6,592 nt of DNA from an uncultured Lachnobacterium sp. (GTDB taxonomy: Bacteria; Bacillota; Clostridia; Lachnospirales; Lachnospiraceae), in the NCBI GenBank assembly GCA_900549895.1, contig URQG01000108.1:1-6592 (forward strand). Direction: 5' to 3'. The notes below the pieces were generated by a model. That model was not told the origin of the DNA. It saw only the letters and a program-made list of their open reading frames with translations, and made no database searches. Positions 1-5,979 of this stretch are shown here, in pieces. Made by a program: the position numbers and the translations under genes. Numbering within the stretch: the first letter of the stretch is position 1; each line of letters begins with the position of its first letter.

Positions 1-30
1 TCGGCAGCGTCAGATGTGTATAAGAGACAG
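1..30 (+). other. Residual Nextera transposase adapter (sequencing artefact)
   Basis: These 30 bases equal the last 30 bases of the 33-base Illumina Nextera read-1 adapter. Positions 12-30 are the 19-base Tn5 mosaic end, AGATGTGTATAAGAGACAG. Natural sequence starts at base 31. The adapter is untrimmed library sequence, not an insertion element. It has no stop codon in the frame of the adjacent minus-strand gene, so a gene caller would append an artificial tail reading CLLYTSDAA to that protein. Confidence 0.98.
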
Positions 31-1580
31 CTTGAATATGTCCAAAGCTTTGAACTTAATTTTGAACAATTACCGGCTGTAATGGAAGAAACCTTTTTCG
101 CAGTACCGATATAAGGTTTCCAATCAAAGTCCTGTCCTCCGTAAGCTTTGCCGGAACCTGTATAGTAATTGTCAAAAACATTTCGTTTTCGTGCATCATA
201 AGAACCTGTATAGTAACCGAGCACTTCTCCCTTGAATACCTTCTTAGAAGAACCTGTCACCTTTCCGGTTGAATAATTGGATTTGATAAACTCATCATAT
301 ACGGATGCACTTCCAACCAGTCCACCAACATATGACAATTTTTTCGCTGACAGGGATACCGCACCGGTATTGTAGCAATTCTGTACATTTGCGGTTGCCT
401 GTCCTGCCAGACCACCTACAGCTGCATCGCCGCCGGACTTCACATTCACAGTGACTCTTCCCTTATTATAGGACTGTGTGATATCATTGACGATGACTGC
501 CACACCTCCTACAACGGCGCTGCGCGGTGCATTTGCTGTCACTGTAATGGCTCCTGTATTGAAGGATTTTACCATCTTTGTTCCTATATGGGTCGTATCA
601 CCGACCACGCCTGCTACATCGATTCCGGTCATATTTGATACATTCGCGTTCAAGGTGATCTTACCGGTATTCGAGCAGGAATCGATTCCACTATTGCTCT
701 CTCCTATGACACCGGCGATATTCGCGTTTGTCCCGAATCCTTCTGCTGCCTTTTCAATCGTACAGGTGATTGCTCCGGTGTTTTTACAGTTTTTAACTAC
801 TTTTTTCCCATAAAAGGAATTTGCTACACCGGATATTGTAAATTCACTTCCGCCCCATTCGTCACTCGGCTTATAAGTGATCTTGATCGTTCCTTTATTG
901 GTACAATTCTGTAATAGTGACTTTGATGAACTGCCGGATGCAATCCTTGTGATTCCTCCGACATCGCAGGAAGGTGAGCTATCTGCTGTTCCTCTGGCAT
1001 CCACTGTGATATTGATAGCATTCACACAATTCTTTATCACTGCCTTCTCATCATTCGCATGTACGATTCCGCCAATATAAGCAGCTTCCCCCTTGACGGA
1101 GATCTTTCCGGAGGTTTTGATCTGATCAAAGGTACAGTTCGTAGCGCTGCATACCAATGTTCCTATCGTTCCACCATCCTGAAGATTAATATCTACACCG
1201 GTAACAGAGATATTTTTAAATACGGCACCGCTCGCATATCCGAAAATACCTGCATTCTCAGCCCAGCTTGAGGTCTTGTAAGTATAACCGGTCAGCTTGT
1301 GCCCTTTACCATCAAGCTGTCCTTTAAATGGATGATCTCTGTCCCCAAACAGCTGGAAATCTGAGGGCAATTTGATATCCTTTGCAAGATAATAATTCCC
1401 TGACGGATTGCTCTCCATCGCCTTTAAATCCTCTGCTGTCGAGACCGCGGTTGCCGCTGCTGCTGCTTTCAAATTTACCGATGCAGCTTCCACTTTTGTA
1501 GCCGGTGCTGCGAATACAGCATTTGCAGGTGCAGAAAATGCCATCAGTGCAGCCAGAGATAATGTCAGTATTTTTTTCAT
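31..1580 (-). CDS. Secreted GLUG-like / beta-helix repeat surface protein, C-terminus missing
   Basis: Translation from the ATG at 1580 gives 516 codons before the adapter, with no stop, so the gene is 3'-truncated by the contig end. The N-terminus is a clear Sec signal peptide: MKK, a hydrophobic core LTLSLAALMAF, and a probable cleavage site near NAVFA-AP (about residue 24). Residues 48-100 (STAEDLKAME, NYYLAKDI, FKGQLDGKGHKLTG) look like the usual N-terminal cap of this family. From about residue 184 come some eight degenerate repeats, each containing a variant of NCxNTGxI (residues 184, 225, 264, 301, 339, 370, 401 and 435), alternating with VGGLVG-type turns (388-392, 418-423). Such GLUG-like repeats are typical of extracellular beta-solenoid proteins. 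No LPXTG, SLH or other anchor is visible, but the end is missing. AAAGGAG lies 7 bases before the start. It is transcribed away from the fatty acid operon. The substrate or ligand cannot be told; adhesin or cell-surface protein is an inference. Confidence 0.85.
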
Positions 1581-1587
1581 TGTTCCA

Positions 1588-1594
1588 CTCCTTT
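1588..1594 (-). promoter_or_regulatory. Ribosome binding site of the surface protein gene
   Basis: AAAGGAG on the minus strand, 7 bases before the ATG at 1580-1578. It fixes the start and agrees with the signal peptide beginning at that Met. A second AGGAGG-like stretch lies about 12 bases further upstream (near 1604-1609), next to a 10-bp perfect palindrome TCCTATAGGA at 1606-1615; neither is needed to explain the start. Confidence 0.8.
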
Positions 1595-1640
1595 CACTCG
1601 GATCCTCCTATAGGAAGAACCAACCTATGATATTTATATT

Positions 1641-1671
1641 ATTATAAGCCGTACCTTGAGGTTCAAGTCAA
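1641..1671 (-). promoter_or_regulatory. Probable sigma-A promoter of the surface protein gene
   Basis: On the minus strand TTGACT (1671-1666) is followed after 19 bases by a perfect TATAAT (1646-1641). The predicted transcript starts near 1634, giving a leader of roughly 54 bases. The spacer is 2 bases longer than the optimal 17. A long spacer usually means a weak promoter or one remodelled by an activator such as a MerR-family protein, so regulation is possible but not shown. Confidence 0.55.
1655..1667. repeat. Short inverted repeat within the surface gene promoter
   Basis: CTTGA-GGT-TCAAG is a perfect 5-bp inverted repeat with a 3-base centre. It overlaps the -35 element and the upstream half of the 19-base spacer. 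It could be an operator. It is not centred in the spacer as MerR-type operators are, and a 5-bp dyad can arise by chance. Confidence 0.35.
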
Positions 1672-1717
1672 GAAAAATACAGAAAAGTTGGTCAGTTGAA
1701 GCCTTTGAAAAAAATAT

Positions 1718-1730
1718 CTTGACAATCAAA
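1718..1730 (+). promoter_or_regulatory. Degenerate operator-like box over the -35 element
   Basis: CTTGACAATCAAA differs at two positions from TTTGCCNATCAAA, the sequence shared by the three downstream boxes. It also fits the looser dyad TTTGA-NNN-TCAAA, resembling the site of FabT, the MarR-family repressor of fatty acid synthesis in streptococci, with one mismatch. It covers the whole -35 hexamer. Because TTGACA is itself part of the match, the resemblance could partly reflect the promoter. Confidence 0.45.
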
Positions 1731-1747
1731 CTATTTTGAAATATACT
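1719..1747 (+). promoter_or_regulatory. Strong sigma-A promoter of the fatty acid synthesis operon
   Basis: A consensus -35 TTGACA (1719-1724), a 17-base spacer and a near-consensus -10 TATACT (1742-1747) predict a start near 1754 and a 5' leader of about 69 bases before acpP. The -35 elements of this promoter and of the opposite promoter are 47 bases apart. Operator-like boxes overlap the -35 and run from the last base of the -10 into the leader, the geometry expected for repression. Confidence 0.85.
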
Positions 1748-1794
1748 TTGCCTATCAAACGATTTGCCAATCAAACAATTTGATCGGCAAACAA
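1747..1794. promoter_or_regulatory. Phased triple operator array in the acpP leader
   Basis: Three 16-base units follow one another without a break. Units 1 and 2 are TTTGCCTATCAAACGA (1747-1762) and TTTGCCAATCAAACAA (1763-1778). Unit 3, TTTGATCGGCAAACAA (1779-1794), carries the same 13-bp core inverted; its reverse complement reads TTTGCCGATCAAA. The shared core is TTTGCCNATCAAA, with outer TTTG/CAAA symmetry. Units 2 and 3 together form a 29-bp near-perfect palindrome (1763-1791, 12 of 13 pairs, 3-base centre) that could also fold as a leader RNA hairpin. The array begins on the last -10 base and covers the transcription start, so a bound protein would block initiation. Likely ligand: a FabT-like MarR-family regulator of lipid synthesis (inference; the regulator gene is not in the window). 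No FapR-type site was seen. Confidence 0.75.
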
Positions 1795-1808
1795 ATTTTA
1801 CAGGAAAA

Positions 1809-1814
1809 AAGGAG
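1809..1814 (+). promoter_or_regulatory. Ribosome binding site of acpP
   Basis: AAGGAG preceded by a run of A, 8 bases upstream of the acpP ATG at 1823. A strong site, suitable for an abundant small carrier protein. Confidence 0.85.
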
Positions 1815-1822
1815 ATTACACC

Positions 1823-2056
1823 ATGTTAGAGAAGTTAAAAGAGATTATTGCAGATCAGTTAAACGTAGACGCAGCAGGCATTACTGCTGAATCAAGATTC
1901 AAGGAGGACCTTGAGGCAGATTCTTTAGATCTGTTCGAGCTTGTAATGTCACTTGAGGAGGAGTACGGAGTAGAAATTCCTTCTGAAGATTTAGAGAAGA
2001 TCTTAACGGTAGGTGATGTAATCAAGTATCTGGAAGATAAAGGTGTAGAGGCATAA
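1823..2056 (+). CDS. acpP: Acyl carrier protein
   Basis: A 77-residue acidic protein, the usual length of bacterial ACP. It carries growing acyl chains as thioesters on a 4'-phosphopantetheine arm and delivers them to all other enzymes encoded here, in the cytoplasm. The attachment serine is Ser34 in the motif EADSLDLFELVM (31-42), matching the classical DSL motif at the start of helix II. The acidic helix II (EEEYGVEIP) that partner enzymes recognise is intact. In place of the common GADSL the protein reads EADSL, a minor variant. It is the first gene of the operon, behind a strong promoter with an operator array. The ACP synthase that adds the arm is not in the window. A dedicated ACP for a secondary pathway is unlikely given the downstream fab genes. 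Confidence 0.97.
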   Translation: MLEKLKEIIADQLNVDAAGITAESRFKEDLEADSLDLFELVMSLEEEYGVEIPSEDLEKILTVGDVIKYLEDKGVEA

Positions 2057-2058
2057 AA

Positions 2059-2991
2059 ATGAAGACAAGAGTGACGGAACTTCTTGGAATTACCTATCCG
2101 ATCATCCAGGGCGGTATGGCCTGGGTAGCCACTCACGAGCTCGCCAGCGCAGTATCAAACGCTGGCGGTCTTGGCATTATAGGAGCCGGTGGTGCTCCGG
2201 CATCCTGGGTGCGTGAGCAGATTCAGGCGGCAAAGAAAGAAACCGACAAGCCGTTTGGCGTGAATCTGATGCTGATGAATCCGGAAGCGGATGAGATCGC
2301 CAAGGTGCTCGTAGAGGAAAATGTTAAGGTTGTTACGACCGGCGCCGGAAATCCGGCAAAATATATGCAGATGTGGAAAGATGCCGGAATTAAAGTGATT
2401 CCGGTTGTCGCAAGTGTGGCGCTTGCCAAACTGATGGAGCGCGGCGGCGCGGATGCGGTGGTTGCGGAAGGAACCGAGTCCGGCGGACACATCGGTTCAC
2501 AGACAACGATGACACTGGTCCCGCAGGTGGTTGATGCGGTATCGATTCCGGTGATCGCTGCCGGTGGTATCGCGGACGGACGTGGATTTGCGGCAGCATT
2601 GATGCTCGGTGCGGAAGCGGTGCAGATGGGAACGAGATTTGTGGTAGCAAATGAATCGATCGTTCATGAAAATTATAAGGATCGTGTGATCAAGGCGAAA
2701 GACATTGATTCGGAAGTGACCGGTATGTCGACCGGACATCCGATCCGTGTGATCCGCAACAAGATGACACGCCAGTATCTGCAGATGGAAAAAGACGGTG
2801 CAAGTCTGGATGATCTGGAACAGCTGACACTTGGCGCTTTGCGCAAGGCGGTTGTCGAAGGTGATGTGATGTACGGCAGCGTGATGGCAGGACAGTCCGC
2901 AGGACTCGTTCACAAGAAGGAAAGCTGCGCCGAGATCATTCAGGAGATCATGACAGATGCACATAAGCTGATCCCGAATATCGTGGATTAA
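2059..2991 (+). CDS. fabK: Enoyl-ACP reductase II, FMN-dependent
   Basis: Reduces trans-2-enoyl-ACP to acyl-ACP, the last step of each elongation cycle, using FMN and NAD(P)H. The 310-residue protein is a TIM barrel of the 2-nitropropane dioxygenase/FabK superfamily. Visible marks are the N-terminal PIIQGGMAW (14-22), GVNLML (67-72), AEGTESGGHIG (136-146) with the FabK active-site histidine at His144, the flavin phosphate-binding AAGGIADGRG (167-176), GAEAVQMGTRF (184-194) and GQSAGLV near the end. Its position between acpP and fabD separates it from nitronate monooxygenases of the same fold. The start lies 2 bases after the acpP stop, with AGAGG 7 bases upstream, so translation is probably coupled. 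FabK is unrelated to FabI and known FabK enzymes are insensitive to triclosan. Confidence 0.95.
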   Translation: MKTRVTELLGITYPIIQGGMAWVATHELASAVSNAGGLGIIGAGGAPASWVREQIQAAKKETDKPFGVNLMLMNPEADEIAKVLVEENVKVVTTGAGNPAKYMQMWKDAGIKVIPVVASVALAKLMERGGADAVVAEGTESGGHIGSQTTMTLVPQVVDAVSIPVIAAGGIADGRGFAAALMLGAEAVQMGTRFVVANESIVHENYKDRVIKAKDIDSEVTGMSTGHPIRVIRNKMTRQYLQMEKDGASLDDLEQLTLGALRKAVVEGDVMYGSVMAGQSAGLVHKKESCAEIIQEIMTDAHKLIPNIVD

Positions 2992-2994
2992 TAT

Positions 2995-2999
2995 GGAGG
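2995..2999 (+). promoter_or_regulatory. Ribosome binding site deciding the fabD start
   Basis: GGAGG begins on the G of an in-frame ATG at 2993 and lies 5 bases before the ATG at 3005. A ribosome bound here would start at 3005; the ATG at 2993 has no comparable site of its own. Confidence 0.8.
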
Positions 3000-3004
3000 C
3001 AGAA

Positions 3005-3946
3005 ATGAAGAGAGTATTTATGTTCCCGGGACAGGGATCCCAATATGTCGGAATGGGAAAAGAGTTTTACGACAACAGAGCGGAGTCGAAAGCAGTCTAT
3101 GAGCTGGCCGCCGATGTGACCGGACTTGATGTTGCGGCACTCTGTTTTGAGGAGAACGATAAGTTAAATATTACGGAATACACACAGATCTGTATGCTGA
3201 CAACCGAGGCTGCCATCTATGCAGCACTTAAGGAGGAGGGCATCCACTGTGATGTGACGGCGGGCTTAAGCCTCGGCGAGTACGGAGCCCTGATCGCATC
3301 CGGTGCGATGAGCATGAAGGATGCGTTCGCTGTTGTCAGAAAACGCGGTATCTATATGCAGGAAGCCTATCCGACGGGCGGTGCGATGTCTGCCATCCTG
3401 GGACTGGACGCAGATGTGATCGCACGGACCTGTGAGAAAACGCAGAGTGAACTGCGTGGCGCAGGCAATGCGGCGGCTGTCGTATCGGTTGCTAATTACA
3501 ACTGTCCGGGACAGATCGTAATCACAGGAACCGCGGATGCGGTAAGTGTTGCGGGCGATGCGTTAAAGGAAGCCGGCGCAAAGCGTGTGGTTCCGCTCAA
3601 GGTCAGTGGACCGTTCCATTCGCAACTGCTTTGCGGAGCCGGTGAGAAATTAGGCGAGGCATTAAAAGACGTTACGATCGGTGAGATTACAACACCGTAT
3701 CTTGCCAATGTGAATGCGGATTATGTAACCGACCCGACCAAAGTGAAGGATCTTCTGGTGCGTCAGGTATCTTCATCCGTTCACTGGCAGCAGACGATCG
3801 AGCGTCTGATCGCAGACGGAGCGGATGAGTTTGTAGAGATCGGACCGGGACGTTCGCTCTCCGGATTTATGAGAAAGATCAACCGCGATGTTACTACATG
3901 CAATATCGATAAGATGGAGGATTTCGTAAACTATGTTAACCGGTAG
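3005..3946 (+). CDS. fabD: Malonyl-CoA:ACP transacylase
   Basis: Moves the malonyl group from CoA to ACP, supplying the two-carbon extender for FabF. From the ATG at 3005 the protein has 313 residues, typical for FabD (about 310), and begins MKRVFMFPGQGSQ as family members do; the frame could open 4 codons earlier, at 2993, but the GGAGG overlaps that codon. Key sites are the oxyanion motif GQGSQ (9-13), the nucleophile Ser89 in GLSLGEYGAL (87-96), Arg114, which would bind the malonyl carboxylate, and the catalytic His205 in GPFHS (202-206). Many FabDs read GHSLG where this one reads GLSLG, a substitution also seen in other Firmicutes. It starts 13 bases after the fabK stop, and its last 14 bases overlap fabG, pointing to translational coupling. 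Confidence 0.96.
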   Translation: MKRVFMFPGQGSQYVGMGKEFYDNRAESKAVYELAADVTGLDVAALCFEENDKLNITEYTQICMLTTEAAIYAALKEEGIHCDVTAGLSLGEYGALIASGAMSMKDAFAVVRKRGIYMQEAYPTGGAMSAILGLDADVIARTCEKTQSELRGAGNAAAVVSVANYNCPGQIVITGTADAVSVAGDALKEAGAKRVVPLKVSGPFHSQLLCGAGEKLGEALKDVTIGEITTPYLANVNADYVTDPTKVKDLLVRQVSSSVHWQQTIERLIADGADEFVEIGPGRSLSGFMRKINRDVTTCNIDKMEDFVNYVNR

Positions 3947-4673
3947 GAATGCGCTCGTCACGGGTGCGGGAAAAGGAATTGGCAAGGCGATCGCGATGGA
4001 ACTTGCAGCAAATGGAGCTTTCGTCATCGTTAATTACAATGGATCAAAAGCAGCTGCGGAGCAGACGGTCGCAGAGATCAAGGAAGCGGGCGGCGATGCC
4101 GTCGCTTACCAGTGCAACGTGGCGGACTACAAGGCTTGTGCGGGTATGACTGCCGATCTCATTAAGAGTTATGCACACATCGATATTCTGGTAAACAATG
4201 CCGGAATCACAAGAGACGGACTGCTGATGAAGATGAGCGAGGAAGATTTCGATGCAGTCATCGATACAAACCTTAAAGGATGCTTTAACACGATCCGCCA
4301 TTTGTCACGCTATTTCTTAAAGCAGCGTGCCGGAAAAATCATAAATATTTCATCTGTATCCGGAATCCTCGGCAACGCTGGACAGGCAAATTACTCTGCG
4401 AGCAAAGCAGGTATCATCGGTTTGACCAAGGCTGTGGCAAGAGAACTTGCAAGCCGCGGTATCAATGTGAATGCGGTTGCTCCGGGATTTGTGGAAACCG
4501 ATATGACGGATGCATTATCGGACAGTGTGAAGGCCGGACTGACGGACCAGATTCCGCTCGGACGTACCGGGAAGCCGAAAGATATCGCAAAAGCAGTGGC
4601 ATTTCTTGCATCGGATGCAGCAGATTATATCACCGGTCAGGTGCTGTCGGTTGATGGAGGCATGGCAATCTAG
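3933..4673 (+). CDS. fabG: 3-oxoacyl-ACP reductase
   Basis: NADPH-dependent reduction of 3-ketoacyl-ACP to (3R)-hydroxyacyl-ACP, the first reduction of the cycle. The 246-residue protein is a classical short-chain dehydrogenase. The Rossmann cofactor loop TGAGKGIG spans residues 10-17, NNAG residues 88-91, and the catalytic tetrad is Asn113, Ser141, Tyr154 and Lys158 (YSASK 154-158), equivalent to E. coli FabG with a 3-residue offset. The C-terminal ITGQVLSVDGG (233-243) is typical of FabG. It starts inside the fabD end, in another frame. A GGAGG at 3916-3920 lies 12 bases before the ATG, farther than ideal, so initiation probably relies on ribosomes finishing fabD. SDR enzymes are many, but context makes FabG secure. 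Confidence 0.96.
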   Translation: MLTGRNALVTGAGKGIGKAIAMELAANGAFVIVNYNGSKAAAEQTVAEIKEAGGDAVAYQCNVADYKACAGMTADLIKSYAHIDILVNNAGITRDGLLMKMSEEDFDAVIDTNLKGCFNTIRHLSRYFLKQRAGKIINISSVSGILGNAGQANYSASKAGIIGLTKAVARELASRGINVNAVAPGFVETDMTDALSDSVKAGLTDQIPLGRTGKPKDIAKAVAFLASDAADYITGQVLSVDGGMAI

Positions 4674-4727
4674 GTTATAGATAGAAAACATAAAGTTTGT
4701 GTGAGCAGTAACGAGAAAGGAAAAGGC

Positions 4728-5963
4728 ATGAGCAGAAGAGTTGTTGTGACCGGTATGGGCGCGATCACGCCGATCGGTTTAAGTGTAGAAGAATTTTGGG
4801 ACGGAGTAAAGGAAGGTAAGCTTGGATTCGGTGAGATTACACGCTTTGACTCCAGTGAATACAAGGCACATATGGCGGCAGAGGTCAAAGGTTTTGTAGG
4901 CAAAGAATACATGGATTTTAAGGCTGCCAAGAGAATGGAGCTGTTCTCCCAGTATGCGGTAGCCGCAGCAAGAGAAGCCATCGAGGATGCAGGACTTGAT
5001 ATGACAAAGGAAGATCCGTACCGTGTCGGTACCGCAGTCGGTTCCGGAGTCGGAAGTCTTCAGGCAATCGAGCGTGAGTACACCAAGCTTGTAGAAAAAG
5101 GTCCGGGAAGGGTCAATCCGATCTTCGTTCCACTGATGATCTCCAACATGGCTTGCGGAAATGTATCGATCCAGTTCGGCCTGAAAGGTAAAACCATCAA
5201 CGATGTGACGGCCTGTGCGACCGGTACCAACAATATCGGAGAGGCATTCCGAAGCATTCAGTACGGTGAGGCGGATGTCATGGTGACCGGAGGAACGGAA
5301 GGCAGTGTATGCCCGACTGCAATCGCAGGATTCGCAGCACTTACCGCACTTTCTCCGTCAACGGACCCTGAGAAATGTTCTCTGCCTTTTGACAAGAATC
5401 GAAGCGGATTCGTACTCGGTGAAGGTGCAGGAGTGGTTGTACTCGAGGAACTTGAGCATGCCAAGGCAAGAGGCGCAAAGATCTACGCGGAAGTTGTCGG
5501 ATACGGATGTTCCGCAGATGCATACCACATCACTTCCCCGCTTGAGGATGGATCGGGTGCTGCCCGCGCAATGTTAAATGCGGTAGAAGATGCCGGTGTG
5601 GACAAGAACGAGATCACCTATATTAATGCGCACGGTACGGCAACCCATCACAATGATCTGTTTGAGACACGTGCCATCAAGCTTGCATTCGGCGAGCATG
5701 CGAAGGACATGAAGATCAACTCGACCAAGTCGATGATCGGTCATCTTTTAGGTGCGGCCGGAGCCGTGGAATTCATTACATGTGTCAAAGAAATCGAGGA
5801 AGGATACATCCACAAGACAGCCGGATATGAGACTCCGGATGAGGAGATCGATCTCAATTACTGTAAGGAAGCGTACAACGAGGATGTACCATACGCGCTG
5901 TCCAATTCTCTTGGCTTTGGCGGACATAATGCAAGTATCTTAATTCGTAAGTATCAGGCGTAG
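4728..5963 (+). CDS. fabF: 3-oxoacyl-ACP synthase II
   Basis: Condenses malonyl-ACP with acyl-ACP, extending the chain by two carbons and releasing carbon dioxide. From the ATG at 4728 the protein has 411 residues (E. coli FabF 413). The thiolase-fold triad is Cys163 in VTACATGTNN, His302 in NAHGTATHH and His339 in KSMIGHLLGAAGA, with Lys334 also conserved; the C-terminal gating motif GFGGHN is present (Phe397). A GTG at 4701 would extend the frame by 9 residues, but AAAGGA lies 6 bases before 4728 and family proteins start at MSRRVVVTGMG. The HGTATHHND stretch replaces the more familiar HGTSTPLND; the effect is unknown. It follows fabG after 54 bases, the largest gap among the six fab genes, with no promoter or terminator visible. 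No fabB is present, so FabF is the only elongating synthase here. Confidence 0.96.
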   Translation: MSRRVVVTGMGAITPIGLSVEEFWDGVKEGKLGFGEITRFDSSEYKAHMAAEVKGFVGKEYMDFKAAKRMELFSQYAVAAAREAIEDAGLDMTKEDPYRVGTAVGSGVGSLQAIEREYTKLVEKGPGRVNPIFVPLMISNMACGNVSIQFGLKGKTINDVTACATGTNNIGEAFRSIQYGEADVMVTGGTEGSVCPTAIAGFAALTALSPSTDPEKCSLPFDKNRSGFVLGEGAGVVVLEELEHAKARGAKIYAEVVGYGCSADAYHITSPLEDGSGAARAMLNAVEDAGVDKNEITYINAHGTATHHNDLFETRAIKLAFGEHAKDMKINSTKSMIGHLLGAAGAVEFITCVKEIEEGYIHKTAGYETPDEEIDLNYCKEAYNEDVPYALSNSLGFGGHNASILIRKYQA

Positions 5964-5969
5964 TTCCAT

Positions 5970-5974
5970 GGAGG
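5970..5974 (+). promoter_or_regulatory. Ribosome binding site deciding the fabZ start
   Basis: GGAGG begins on the G of an in-frame ATG at 5968 and lies 5 bases before the ATG at 5980. The layout is the same as in front of fabD: an upstream ATG 12 bases before the real start, in frame, with the Shine-Dalgarno built into it. Confidence 0.8.
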
Positions 5975-5979
5975 ATATT

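Noticed and set aside
1..30. Tn5-type transposon end
   Set aside because: The mosaic end is joined to the synthetic adapter tail and lies exactly at the sequence edge, which marks library preparation rather than a natural element.
478..813. Plus-strand open frame of 111 codons, and similar ones at 877-1080, 1059-1271 and 1408-1647
   Set aside because: All lie antisense to the surface protein gene, whose minus-strand frame has a signal peptide, a ribosome binding site and repeat structure. The plus-strand peptides show no recognisable domain.
1747..1794. CRISPR-like or microsatellite repeat
   Set aside because: The 16-base units are contiguous, one is inverted and no spacers exist; their position on the promoter fits protein binding sites.
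1763..1822. Riboswitch or T-box in the acpP leader
   Set aside because: The leader is only about 69 bases and holds one hairpin explained by the operator palindrome; no conserved riboswitch core or terminator was seen.
2155..2964. Minus-strand open frames opposite fabK (2155-2490, 2223-2492, 2390-2650, 2497-2964)
   Set aside because: Shadows of a GC-biased coding strand; the fabK frame has all family motifs and the antisense peptides resemble nothing.
4701..4727. GTG start giving fabF 9 extra residues
   Set aside because: The Shine-Dalgarno at 4716-4721 lies downstream of the GTG and fits the ATG at 4728; the resulting length and N-terminus match the family.
4670..4981. Minus-strand frame across the fabG-fabF gap
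   Set aside because: Mostly antisense to fabF, without a convincing ribosome binding site or domain.
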